Source of the DNA: Mya arenaria
Lineage: Eukaryota > Mollusca > Bivalvia > Myida > Myidae
Assembly: GCF_026914265.1 (NCBI RefSeq)
Contig: NC_069135.1
Location: 10,762,887-10,826,886 of the forward strand
Direction: 5' to 3'
Length of the DNA: 64,000 nt
Part shown: positions 35,853-48,996 of the stretch, piece after piece
Layout of the letters: every line of letters begins with the position of its first letter
How positions within the stretch are numbered: position 1 is the stretch's first letter
Notes under the pieces: generated by a model
The model's database searches: none
What the model was told of the DNA's origin: nothing
Seen by the model: only the letters and a program-made list of their open reading frames with translations
Translations under genes and position numbers: made by a program

Positions 35853-38800
35853 TATTATATATGTAACAGTTTTTTTAACCTAACCATTTTAAAGGTATCT
35901 CTAAATCATTTTGTGGAATGAGGCCATTAGTAATTCTTTTAGCGTTTCACTCTCAAATATCACCAAGTACTTACATAGTTACTTAATTAGTTTAAAGATA
36001 TACAAACATAAATAACGAACAGAGGTTTATTATTTTTGTGTTGTCATGGAATCTTACGGGCATTCCCCAGTGCAAAAGTGGGCGGTGAAGGTCAAACATT
36101 AAAACGTTTGAAAAGTTCATGTTTTATTTAGTTTTAGGAGTAAAAAGTACATTCTTGGTGACATGCTTTGGATATACGTAAGGACTTAAACAAATTTTAC
36201 AAAAGAAGGTTGTATCAGATTTTGGATAAAAAAAACTTCACATTGTTTCAGAAAAAAAACTGTCGACATTATTACTTTGTGTCTGTGTAAATATGCCCGA
36301 GACTACCTTATCAACAGTGTCTTGAGAGTCCTTAATGATATCCTTTAGTATAAGAAAGTTTTCAAAAAATAATGAAAAGTAGTGAATGAAATTTATTTTC
36401 TGGTTACAAAATGAAAATCTTTTCTTTAAAAAAATAAAATAGCTGCAGTCAACACAAAGCCTCAAGACATTGTTGATTGGGTAGTTCAGATAATTTTGAC
36501 TCATAAACATAATATTATTCATTTTGTATTAAGACATTTCCGGAATAACTTAAGTGCTTTTTAATTGGAAATCTCATAAAATCTGCTTTAGTAAAAAAAA
36601 ATTCAACTCCATATTACAGCTTCATATGTTGCAACGAATATATAAATTATGCTTACTTAATATTCAACAAGACAAAATAAAAAAAAAAAAAAAAAACATT
36701 TTTAGTCCTTCAAACGACGTTTGCATTGTGGCCCGGTCCTTAACACATATCATAATCTATAGTTCAAATATCAATTGACGACAGCAGAAAGTAGTAAGTT
36801 TATGTTCTTCTTAATTTTAAAAGAAATGATATAAAAATTAAAATTTTGGCCTCTGACGCTTTAAAAATCTCCATTGAAATAACACAGATTTGCCTTAAGA
36901 TTTGCTTTTCTGTTCGGAGACCTATTAACAAACTATTCTCTTTATTCAGTTATTTAAATTGAGAAGTAATGCATGACTTGGATACACATGTGAAAACATT
37001 ACTGGAGTTTCTAGCATTTCCCATCATTTTGATGTCATAAGCCTGAGCAAAGTTATCGAAATAAAAAGGATACTAAATTGTGGATTGTGACATTTTCTGG
37101 AAGGCGTTGTTTGTATAAACAGCTTTGATTATTTTGGAGGAATACATTTGTAGTTTGTTTTATTAACAATGTAATAACCTACTGAAAACGTGTCGTCATC
37201 TATAAAATAAGAAAGGGCAACACAATTTAGTTTTGTGTTTGTTTTAGAAAAAAATCATTTGAAAGTTGTAGGTTTTTTAATTATAACATTTTGTCCTTTT
37301 TTTTGGATATATTTTAATTCACTTTGAATCACAGTGCGGAAATCTACTGTTATACCATATTTTATCTGACGTTGAAAACTTAATGAAATCATACATATAA
37401 GTGTACTTTTTGTCGCTGATATGATGCAATATATCCTTCTTGAGCCTTTGACTGTTAACTTTTCGATTATAAGACCACATGCCAGAATTGATCATAGAAA
37501 CATTGATCAAACAACGTGCCTATGCAATGCACTACGTCGATTTGGTGTTGGTCCACCCAACAATGTCGAAATGGAGTTCGCAGTGAAACATTTAAGATTG
37601 ATCATTATATAAAGTATTTCAGGGCGCATTGAAAGCGATATAATGTATTATAAATTATTGTTAAGTAAAAACAGAAATAAATGAAACAATCCATTTGCTG
37701 CAAAAAATATTTCAATATGTAAGAGATCAGTTACAGATGTGCTTTTTTGTTTCCCTATTTTTATATAAAAAAACTTTTTAATCAACCCCATCCTCCAGGT
37801 GTCAGCGCACGGGTATTAGTACATACTATATGCACTATTCTTTAAATATATTTAATACGATATACTAATCGGTGTTGAGGTTGGTCAGCAAATTCGAGTG
37901 ATAAAGGTATTACCTTTATTCAACGTAAATGAAAATAATAATAATACCAAAAAAAAATGGAAGTAAGGGTTCATTCAAAGTATGCATACACTCTGATCTT
38001 TCTGTTTCAACGCAGGTAATTTCAGTACGGCTAAAACTAATAGTTTAACGAGTCATTAATCAATTAGTTCTGAACAAAAATGTTCTGTCGTGAACAATTA
38101 CGCACTAGTTTGTTGTGTTGGAAAAGAAAAAAAGAAAGAAAAGAAAAGTCCATTCCATTTCTTTAACCCAGTTATCAGCGGGTAAATTCCGCTACGCAGT
38201 TCAACTTGTGCTTGACTGTAACAAGTATTTCGATATTTGGAAGTAACACACAAACTCATGGCCGATAGGGAGTTTTCAATGCCTTGCAGCGATACCTAAT
38301 GGATGCGTCAACACAGATAAGAGCAGTGGGCTTCTCTCCGTTATACGAATTTGAGTTATTGACAAATAGTGACAGTATTTGTACTGTATCGATAACATTC
38401 GTTTTACGTATAAGTAATGCCACCTGCAGCATTATTTTATTGATATGCAAACGGCACAACGTTGCACAGATCGAAGTTTGAAAGGAAACATCAATTCTTG
38501 GGAAACTGCAAAAGCAATTAATTAATTCATTAAGTACAAATAAGATAAATGATGATGCTTAAGTATGTTACTAGATCTACCCTACAATTTAAAAAAAAGT
38601 TTTTGAAAATATTGTAACTTTTTAAAGTATTTACTATTAATTCTGCAATTATATTCTATAATAATATCAAAGAACAAAAGATACAATACGAATGAAATTC
38701 ATAAAGCCGGCGTTTAACAGACCTTTTATAACCTAAATACTCTACAAATTTATATCGAAATTTGTCAACATTTTAATGTTTATGTTAAATGAATTAAACC

Positions 38801-39351
38801 TACTTAACAACAGAACTGTCGGTTTTGTGGACATTTTTGAAGGGAAATAACACACGTTCAAAAGGCTTAGTCTGCTGTTTATTTGATGTCATTACTCTTA
38901 AGAACAAACAGTGTGGCCAGCTTAATATACAGGCCAATCAAAACACTAAGTTTTTAATCTTGATTTTAAGTTCAATCTAATTTGCTTATTAAATGCGGCC
39001 CCTGTTTGTTAAATTGAATTACTGAAGCATCTCCTAGAATAAGGATAAGACCGATATTGATTACTGGCCCTTGCAAAACGAAAACTTGAATGCATTCTAA
39101 GAAGATCGACACGTCATGCACTGATACTTGTTATGGATGATACTATTTGTATAGAAAGTCCGTTAAATAGCATGTTTTGCTGTATTCGGGCGAGACTCTG
39201 ATAATTATGATCAAGGTTTCTAAAGCAACTGTAAATACATTGGTGTTAGTTAAGGGTCTATTGTTGGAAATGTTCAATATGAACAAAACATTCCAAAAGA
39301 TATAGCATTTTTGTCACCGTATCACTAAACCTGCTTATTGTTGATATCCAG
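35853..39351. other. Gene-less stretch upstream of the rolling-stone pseudogene
   Basis: AT-rich with short chance frames only. Missing N-terminal exons of the rolling-stone-family gene would be expected here, but none could be recognised. Confidence 0.3.
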
Positions 39352-40557
39352 TGCTTTCCGCCATGGGTGTACAACTTATGGGAAGTGGTTTGGGCCCTGT
39401 TCTACATGAGCTCCATAGTCTACGATATCATCAAAGAGACCAACCCACCAGAGATATACTTCACCTACCTATCCAACTGGGCCTTTACACTGCAATGCTT
39501 TCTGATGTGCACTGATCTTGTGGTTACCATCTAAACCCAGATAGCCAGAAAGGACATCATGCAAGGTAAACACACCTTGAAATCAACACAACCAATGCTT
39601 ACAATAGTAGTTATGTGAAACTTTCAAAAGAACGATCACCATAAGAAAATCCGCAGAAGACGCAATATGTAGAAAACGTAACTTGAAAAATATAACGACT
39701 TTAAGTATTGCTTTCAATGCATATATCTTTGTCTGGTTTCAGGACGATGGGAAACAACGCCGTGGTATATGAAGTTCCAGTGGGCTTTGTTCAACACCAA
39801 CAGCGCCATTGCTGTTTCAATAACGATTATCTATTTCGCCGCAGGGGACAGATGTGAGTATTCAATATTGATTTGTTTGGTGAAGGTAATTGTTATTGCG
39901 GCTAGAACCCGAGATGTTGAAGTTAAACACGAGCGCTTTACCAATGTTACTGCGAGGTAGATCCGTAAAGCTTATCTGTTCTGCAAAACTGTTTGGTGTA
40001 AACTATGAATCCGAAGATCTACTAAACTCCCAAATCCAGTAATCGTAATAATAATCTGTTTATACCGCATCGCATTTGTTGATTATAAAATCATGCGTGC
40101 CTATACAAGATGGAGCTTATGTGGACTCGTCTTTCAGCCCTGTCGTACGCGAGCATCTACGTACATCTGATATCTTCAGTTTACACTCTTCTTACACTGC
40201 TGATCTCCGCAAAGCCGGTCCGGATCTTCCACATGTACTTCCCAGTTATATTTTGGCTATGCTACATGCTTCTCCGTCACCCACTACAAACTTGGACATG
40301 ACCCGGTGTATGACTTGCTTGACTGGGATGATACATTACGAACTACCATCCTGGCCGTTGGGTTTCTACTGATTGGCCTTCCCCTCATTCATATCATGAT
40401 TTACCATTTTCACCTCGTCCGCATCTCAGTGAGCGAGTCTTGTGAGTGTGGAGTACACAACAGAAAACGACTGTCACCCGCACCGGACGCTGAACACACG
40501 TATACAGGCACCGGAAACCCCGCCTTTGGCACCGACTCGAGCGGACTACATTTCTAG
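39352..40557 (+). pseudogene. Broken rolling-stone-family multi-pass membrane protein
   Basis: Three exon-like blocks encode a recognisable rolling-stone (rost) family C-terminus: 39352-39565 (CFPPWVYNLWEVVWALFY... and YLSNWAFTLQ), 39743-39853 (WYMKFQWALFNTNSAIAVSI), and about 40110-40557 (PVRIFHMYFPVIFWLCYM, then VYDLLDWDD and a TM, ending GLHF-stop). Family members are multi-pass membrane proteins; the Drosophila member acts in myoblast fusion. Lesions seen: an in-frame TAA at 39532, a phase clash between blocks 2 and 3, and a +1 (or -2) frameshift near 40263. No N-terminal exons are visible. I read it as a pseudogene; three base-level assembly errors are the alternative. Confidence 0.75.
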
Positions 40558-41003
40558 CAGCTTTGGTGCATTGATAGTTTATGAACGAAAATGTTGATAC
40601 AAGAAGTTCAAATGTAGTAATTCCTAGGTCGTTACATTAGTGGTTAAAACTTGAAACAAAAAGCATGAAAGGTATCGTTTGTTCAAGGACAGTGAGAAGA
40701 AATGCACGTTCTTACCAAAGTGAGATCAAGATCATCTGATCATACTCATTAAGTACTTCTATTTTCATATAATGTATGGAGTGAGTATTTTGTTGTTGGT
40801 ATTGCTTTTATTTATTTTTATTGTTTATTTTGTTTTAACCTAATTTTGCTACCTTTCCTTAATCAATAATCAATCGATTTGAATAGCTATATATTGTTAA
40901 ATAGTATAAGCGACAGAATGTTTTATTTCAAGACACAAACACAAAAAGTTTTGATACTTATTGAATGTTTAAATGTTAATTGTCTTGCATGTACTCCTAT
41001 TTG

Positions 41004-41010
<7 letters not shown>

Positions 41011-41073
<63 letters not shown>
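41011..41073. repeat. (TA)n microsatellite with T tract
   Basis: About 25 TA dinucleotides followed by a run of T, 450 bp downstream of the rolling-stone pseudogene. Confidence 0.95.
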
Positions 41074-41361
41074 GACCAATAAACGGGCCAACGGAAATGG
41101 TTCCAAAAAGAAAAAAAACCCATCTGATCCTGCATTATATGTTTTATACAATTTTTAATAGAAGACATGTTAGATGTGTATTCGTCGATATATAAAAAAA
41201 TATGTATATTACTTTGTTCAACTGTATTTTCTACTATTTGTTGTTGACATAGACAATATGCATACTTTTCGTGCATTAATTGTATGTGATACTACATATA
41301 CAGACCCTGGTCATGAGACTGAAGATGGCCAACAAGTAGTAGAACGAAGGTGAATTCAATA

Positions 41362-41694
41362 CATTCCAAACACCTCTGCAATTTTCCATCGAAAACATCC
41401 TCAAATGTATATGTAAGGTTACAATGTCAGAATTCTTTCATTTAACCACGCTGCAAGAAGATCGCGTAGTAATTTCAATTAAGCAGTTAAAATTAATATC
41501 TTTACTCTTGGGAATTTAAATTATTTATGCAAAAAATAAACTTTACTGGCAATCGTTTCATATTTTATCATACAAAACACACGTTAAGACTCTACAATCA
41601 ATTTATGCTATTATTTTTACGAACTATTTCTATTGAGGCATTGACATACATACAAGGTTGTTTTCGATGGGAAATGGCCGAAGTGTTCCGAATG
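41362..41694. mobile_element. Mutator-like MITE, copy 2
   Basis: A 333-bp relative of the element at 29285: same ends (CATTCCAAAC..., with GTGTTCCGAATG at the right), same interior landmarks (GCAGTTAAA, CTCTTGGGAAT, ACGAACTA) and nearly the same length. Its flanks are AATTCAATA and AATTCAAGA, a 9-bp duplication with one change. Left-end decay suggests an older insertion than copy 1. Confidence 0.75.
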
Positions 41695-42457
41695 AATTCA
41701 AGATTGATATTTTCTATTTGTGTATGAAGGTGTATTTTCCACAAACGCTGCTGATAAAGTGCTGTGTTATGATTTTACATTATGATCAGTTAGACAATGG
41801 AAACTATATCTTAATAATGGACGAAATATGTTTTACAACGCTAAAATACTTAGTTTGGCAGTATGTTTTGAAATGCAAACCATAGTGTCAAATGCCAATA
41901 TACCTACTCTTTTTTGACGAAGTTTATAAAAAAGAAAAAAAAAGAATTGATGGAGTTTGTTTTTTACAGTTGTAAATATCAGGCGTAACAATACAACTGT
42001 TTGATTCCGGTTTTCCAACCTACGCTCAATGTTTGTGCCCAGCCATGATGGTTTTATTGCCATTTAATGAAGATTGTCTTAACGGTTGTGGGTATTATTT
42101 CTAGATTGTTTCTTGTACCGACACGGCGCGTGTAATTACTTTGACACAACTAATTGTCGACGATTTGAAGAGTGCAGATAAACAAATGCCACCACAATTC
42201 TTTGAATATATAAAAAATGTCCTACCCGCCCTACTTTAAGCAGTGAACACGAAAGCACACAATCTTTACGTCTGGCGTCCTTCGATTTCTGCTTATTCGG
42301 AGTTATATGTGTAAATGAATACCGGTCGGCTTTGCAAAAGTAAGTAGAATTAACGCTTTATATTTACGTGTTTTTTGGCAATTAAAATTAAATTAAAAGG
42401 CAGTAAAGCGCATTGAAACTAGATATGAATAACGTCTATGGTAAATATATAGAGGAT

Positions 42458-42598
42458 ATTTGTTTAGTTCAGTGTAAGATCGTATTATTTCAAGAGTGTC
42501 ATAGAAATACATATTTTCACGAGAAGCCACGAGTGAAAATAAAGTTTTTCTATGATCACGAGTGGATGAACTACGATCTTACACTAAAATAAACAAAT
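42458..42598. mobile_element. Small inverted-repeat element
   Basis: ATTTGTTTAGTTCAGTGTAA at the left pairs with TTACACTAAAATAAACAAAT at the right, separated by a core with CACGAGAAGCCACGAGTG. A similar CACGAG-bearing region at about 55300-55460 in the TIR gene's first intron may be related. Confidence 0.4.
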
Positions 42599-43955
42599 TT
42601 TCTGTTTCTTTTATGCTTATTTTTATAGATATTAATTTATTTATTACCTCCTATTTCGAAAAGGGTGTTATTTACGCCGCTACCGGTGGGTTGCCCCTCA
42701 TGCAAAATTATAGCTGTCAGTTTTATATTTCCGGTTTGTTAAAAATGAGTTCTCTGATATTCTTTTTATAGTTTATTATTCGCTCGATTTTTAGTGCAAA
42801 TATTTTATAAACAATTATCAATGAAGTATTATAAGTGCATCCATGTTCCAAAAAATAACGAAAGCACTTATATTTTAAGCGTGGTATGAATACATAACCA
42901 AATTACTACGCCGCCATTTATTGAATGGAAATAGGAAAGGTCGAATGTGTTGGCAAAACAATCGCGGATAATTATTGGATAAAACAAACATTTTTCTTAG
43001 TTTAAGAGTGTGTTTCATAATACATGAATATTCGGTCATATTACCGTCAGAGACCAGTCTGTTTTGCTTGATGGCAGGTCGATTTCCAGGTAATGATCAG
43101 GACCACGCTAGTTTGTTGACACATTTTGAGGCGTGGGTGGTTAAAAAAAAAATCAGTAAATCTGTAAATTGGTGTGTTAAATTTCCGGGAAGTTCGTATT
43201 ACGTATTACAATGACAAACAGTTCAAAATACATTATAACGATGATATAATATTCTATTTATGTTGTTTTTTTGTTGTTTTTGTCTGTTATTTGTTTGGTA
43301 TGAAAGCAAGCGTTCGAACATTCAGCTTCAAGATCAAGAAAACGTTTAAAAAACGGGATGACCATTTTTCGAATAAACGGTAAGTTGCTAATTCCCAAAT
43401 ATATCTTCATATGTAACATTTCTTAAAATTTCAAATATTTAAGTTGCAAACATTTTCTGTTTCAAAAGTGAAGTGTTCTGTTTTGACCAAGGAGAAGTAA
43501 CTACAATGGATTTTAAAAAGTAGTCCTAAAAATTGATAGTTTTACTACTTATTCTGCAGTGCAAATATCAAATTGATATTTTCGCGGTTGTTATTTCACT
43601 GATAAAACTCCATATTTAACCGAAAAGCATAAAAAATCCACATTTTATAATGCATTTGCTTTATGTGTCGATTGAAGCTGAAAGCCACACATGACAATTT
43701 AAATTTTGATATCTTGTGACATATTTGAATTTTAGTATCGCTTGAAAGGATAATATTTGCTGACTACTAATATGTAATGAAATGACGGAAATAAAGTATA
43801 CATAATGTAATTTCAGTGTATTGATTGCATTTTTCTTCTGAAATCATCGGATGCAATCTTTTAAAGCCGTAAATGATGGTTGATATAGATTGTCTGCACA
43901 TAAAACATGTTAGAATGATATCAAATTATATGAGCTCACCAGACATCAAATATAA
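42599..43955. other. Gene-less AT-rich stretch
   Basis: Nothing coding or repetitive recognised between the small inverted-repeat element and the 64-bp array. Confidence 0.3.
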
Positions 43956-45670
43956 ATGTACTCAACTATTTGCTTATCGCCCTTCCTTTATTTCTAGACG
44001 AACCATGTTGGGCCAGGGGATGAACCCAACCATTTGCCTATCGTACTTCCTTTATTCCTAGATGAACCATGTTGGGCCAAGGGATGAACCAAACATTTTC
44101 TTATCGTCCTTCCTTTATTCCTAGATGGACCATGTTGGGCCAGGGGATGTACCCAACTATTTGCTTATCGTCCTTCCTTTATTCCTAGATGGACCATGTT
44201 GGGCTAGGGGATGTACCCATCTATTTGCCTATCGTCCTTCCTTTATTCCTAGACGAGCCATGCTGGGCCAAAGGATGTACCCAACTTTTTGCCAATCGTC
44301 CTTCCTTTATTCCTTGATATGCCATATTCGGCGAGAGGATGTACCCAACTATTTGCTTAACGTCCTTCCTTTATTTTTAGATGGTCCATGTAGGGCCAAA
44401 GGATGTACCCAACTATTTGCCAATCGTCCTTCCTTTATTCCTTGATGGGCCATGTTGGGCCAGGGGATTTACCAAAATATTTTTTTAACTATCGTCCTTC
44501 CTTTATTCCTTGATGGATCATGTTGGGCCAGGGTATGTACCCAACTATTTGTCTATCGTCCTTCCTTTATTCCTAGATTGACCATGTTTGGCCAGGGGAT
44601 GAACCCAACTATTTGCCCATTGTCATTCCTTTATTTCTAGATGGATCATTATGGGTCAGGGGATGTACCCAACTATTTGCCAATCGTCCTTCCTTTATTC
44701 CTTGATGGGCCATGTTGTGCCAGGGGATGTACCCAACTATTTGTCTATCGTCCTTCCTTTATTCCTAGATGGATCATGTTGTGTCAGGGTATGTACCCAA
44801 CTATTCATATATCGCCTTCCTTTATTCCTAGATGTGCCCTGTTGGGCCAGGGGATGTACCCAACTATTTATCTATCGTCCTCCCTTTATTCCTTGACGGG
44901 ACATGTTGTGTCAGGGGATGTACCCAACTATTTTCCTATCGTCCTTCCTTTATTCATAGATGGGCCATGTTAGGCCAGGGGATGAGCCAAAGTATTTACC
45001 TATCGTCCTTCCTTTATTCCTAGATGGGACATGTTGGACCAGGGGATGTACCCAACTATTTGCCTTTTGTCATTCCTTTATTCCTAGATGGGACATGTTG
45101 GACCAGGGGATGTACCCAACTATTTGCCTATTGTCATTCTTTCATTCCTAGATTGGACGTGTTAGATCAGGGGATGTACCTAACAAGTTGCCTATCGCCC
45201 TTCCCTTTGTTCCTAGATGGGACGTGTTGGGCCGAGGATTACTCAACTATTTACGTATCGTCCTTCCTTTATTTCTAGATGGGCCATGTTGGGCCAGGTG
45301 ATGTACCCAACTATTTGTCTAATGTCCTTCCTTTATATCTAGATGGGCCCTGTTGAGCCAGGGGATGTACCCAACTATTTGTCCATCGTCCTTCCTTAAT
45401 TCACTGATGGGCCATGTTGGGCCAGGTGATGTACCCAACTATTTGTCTAATGTCCTTCCTTTATATCTAGAAGGGCCATGTTGGGCTAGGGGATGTACCC
45501 AACTATTTGCCCATTGTCCTTCCTTTATTCACTGATGGCCCATGTTTGGCCAGGGGATGTACCCAACTATTTGCCTATTGTCCTTCCTTTATTTCTAGAT
45601 CGGCCATGTTCGGCCATGTGATGTACTCAACTAGTTGCCTATCGTCCGTCTTTTTTCTAGATATCTTCCT
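43956..45670 (+). repeat. 64-bp minisatellite
   Basis: About 27 units built of CCTTCCTTTATTCCTAGATG, GACCATGTTGGGCCAGGGGA and TGTACCCAACTATTTGCCTA plus TCGT. Since 64 is one more than a multiple of three, consecutive units shift frame, and all three plus-strand frames stay open for 60-110 codons; those frames are artefacts. Each unit carries a pyrimidine tract ending in CCTAG before ATGG, resembling a 3' splice site. Confidence 0.93.
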
Positions 45671-48600
45671 TTCTTTATCCCTGAGTTTCTCCATCAATGG
45701 GATTGCCTGACGTATACTGATTCAATCATTTAGATAGTGTTTGAATGAACGACATTCAAACTAGCGTGGATGCATTTATTGATTTGAAATCTAACTAATT
45801 TGGTGTTTTTGGTGCATGCGGCAGATTTGATCAACGCGGGATATTGAGTCGCTGGCGCATAAGGATTTGCTAGACCAAAGACGTTCGAGAAATTTATGAA
45901 GTCGAGCTTCACTAGCAAACACCTTTCTTCCTTTACAAGGGAATAGTACCTTGAAGTTATTTTCTGAATTTTTATTTGGTGTGTAAGTTAACTATTACTT
46001 CTTGGCAATTATCGCTACAAGTTAAAATAAGATGCCGAATTGAATATGTATGCAAAAAGCTACAGAAACAAGCTCAGTAGCAAAAAGTTTAAACATAAAC
46101 TCGGGTTAGTGGCACTGGCAAACGCCAAAGAAATATAACATAAAATCACAAACAAAAAACATAGAAGAACAGCACAAAACTCCACAAACAGCACAGTGCA
46201 TACATACTATATATATATAAAAAGGTATGTTTATCAAGAATTGTTAGGTACCGCCTTGGAACGGTCAGTAAAATGTAAATTTACTGGGGGTTTAAACCAG
46301 TTTATGTGCACAAACCTCACTCTTATCCCAACAATCCTTAATAAAGATAAAACGCAAAAGATAAATCTTATCAAAGTATGCATTAACTTGAGGAAACTTA
46401 TCAATAAAACAAATAATAATAAACGTATAGGTAAACCCCAAGTACTATGATTAGAGATCCCAACTCTATCTGCAGACGGAGAGATGCTTTTGAAACCGAC
46501 AAAGCCATAATTTTCTTTACATCTTACCATAAACGTTTGTTAAAATACCGTACTTCGTTTAACACTTTGATAATGGTTAATTATTAGGGTACGATACTTG
46601 ATAGTATATATGCTCGTGTGGAGATTGCTTTTTACAGTATGTTCAGTACTGCAGTTTTGTGATTGACGGAAAATATTTTGATGATCATCTAGTTTATCTA
46701 GGTGATTTCGCCATCACACCAAATACATTCACTATGACTGAAGTAGCATTATCAAATTTGACAAAGCATTCATTGACCAGAAATAAACACTTCCCCCTTC
46801 TTCAATAAACATTTACTCCGTTAAAGATCATATCACTAACGAAAATGCTGCCATCAAAGCGTAAGCACCAGTTTAGCAATGTCATATTTTGAGCCATTGG
46901 CTTTTATTTTTACTTTTTAATACTTGCTATTTGGAACAAGTGGAGAATCAGCTTTTTACCAAGTCCTGTTTAAGATGATCTTATTTTCTTATTTCCTGAA
47001 CAAATACTTGATGTAATAACACTATATGTGCAGTCCAAAAAATAGAAATAAATAGATGATCTCAAATGAGTGTATATTTTGTAACAAATTTATTAAACGA
47101 GTTCATTTTAAAACGATAAAAACGAGGCTTTGCCAAAATAATCCCGAATTTGAGATTCCATTGATATTATAACTCAATTACGGTCGAAATCTAGATCAAA
47201 GTTTCTCTAATACACATTCTCGTGTCCTTGAGCGAAGAATTTACATTGCGTTGTTATAAGGATGCCTCCGCAGGAAAGAAAATAGTCCGACAAAAACATT
47301 TTATTTACAATAAAAAAACATAATTCATGTCTTAATTACCAACCGATTTTCAAAAGTTTCACTTAAAAGAAAACAAGAATACACATTTCAATCCATTTAA
47401 ATCAAGCAAATCAATGATAAGAGCAATGTCCTAACTGCATGACATCATTAGTAATCACGCGAGTGTGTACATGTCATTTGGCGTTTGAAGTTTGAAAAGA
47501 CCGTTAGTCAGCGTCACAGTCGCTTTCTGTAGTGCGAATTCGCTTTGTAGCTGTTGGATTACATTATGGATTTTTATCATTTTGATGGATATGCACAATG
47601 AGTTTTACCTCCGCGAATTGGAGCACTAAAAATGTTGTAAAAGATAAAGTGAGATTTCATGTGGAAACAGTGACTGTGTGATCTTGAACATTGCTTGCGA
47701 ACTGTGTACATAGACTGAGCATTGTGCATGTATTTCCTCTGCAGTACAGGATGTTGGATATTTCCTTGTGTTGATTTGGATTTATGTGGCTATGGTTGTT
47801 TAAAGATGCAATGTTCTTGTGTCCCGTTATTTGCATAATCAGGTTCGCAGGAACATTGTTGTCATTCATGATTCAATTCCTGGACGAGGTATATTCTTGC
47901 GCTGTGATCAGGGGGCCGTTTGTTTGGATTAAGCCCAGCCTTCTTCATCATTCGTTTCATCGTGGAGCTGAGTTTGTTGAGACCGACAGGATTTATTTCG
48001 AAACAATGTTTCTGATGTTTGTTTACGTTTTTTTGACAGCGCGTATGAACACATTTTTATGTACTCTGCTCTGGTGAGCTATTGTGATAAGTTTTGGCCG
48101 GCGTCTGTCCGTCCGTCCGTCAACAATTGCTTAAAACTTCTCTTCTGAAACTGCCTGTCCAAATTCAATGAAACTTCACAGGAAGATTCCTTGGGTGACC
48201 CTCTACAAAAATACAGCAAGGGGCACGATTGATCAACAACAACAACACTAATGGCCAACTTCCTATTTTGCTTAAAAAACCCATCTCCTCTAATACTACC
48301 AGTCCAAATTCAATTAAACTTCACAGAAAGCTTTCTTGGGTGACCCTCTACAAAAATACACCAAAGGGGATGATTGATCAACAACAACAACAACAACAAC
48401 AAAATGGCCAAAATGTTAAAATCTGATAGTTATGTAAAGTTTACTCTTGAAGCAAGGGCAGCTATAAGTCTTGCTATATGGTTCCCTTTTGGAGATTCCA
48501 CTACTTTCTATTTTTAGTAATAAGGGATTTTAAATTTTATTAAGTCTTCAACATAGTCACTTAAAGGTAATTATTGTTCATTTTTTTGGGTTGACCTTTC

Positions 48601-48996
48601 ATAGATTCAAATTTTTATTATACACTTTATTCTAAAAATAAAAATTTAATAATCAGACTTTTCCATTGAACTTCATGTAGATTATTCTCAGCTACAACCT
48701 AATCTTCTGTCATTTCTGTTCAAGTTTCATCCAGTGTTATAATGTGTTACATCGTCGCATGAAGATAGCTTTGAAGTTTATACATGACAATACTAATACA
48801 TGTACATGTTCTACATTAGTGAAGTTTGAAAACAGTGGTGTATGTTGATTAAACTGTCTATTGACAGTATTGAAAATCCAGAAAATAAATTACGATACTG
48901 TTTCTTTTGTTTCACCTTACCCAATAATATAATACACAAAGTTTCAAGAGACAAATGGTGAAATGATATAGGCTAGTAAATATATAATTGTTTTAA
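45671..48996. other. Intergenic region downstream of the receptor gene
   Basis: It holds a dispersed-repeat pair at 48100-48420. A stretch at about 46240-46310 (GCCTTGGAACGGTCAGTAAA, then TTTACTGGGGGTTTAAACC) is, as far as I recall, part of a repeat common in bivalve sequences. The 3' UTR of the receptor gene lies at the right edge. No gene recognised. Confidence 0.35.
48100..48420. repeat. Dispersed repeat, two adjacent copies
   Basis: It begins with (GTCC)n and contains two copies of a segment with CAAATTCAATGAAACTTCAC and TGGGTGACCCTCTACAAAAA, each ending in a (CAA)n tract. Confidence 0.55.

Noticed and set aside
43873..45710. Chain of plus-strand frames rich in RPSFIPR and GPGDVPNY
   Set aside because: Generated by the 64-bp repeat; frames rotate from unit to unit and end at ordinary sequence variation.
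47784..48077. 97-codon plus-strand frame
   Set aside because: Hydrophobic by base composition, no splice partners found, and no family recognised.
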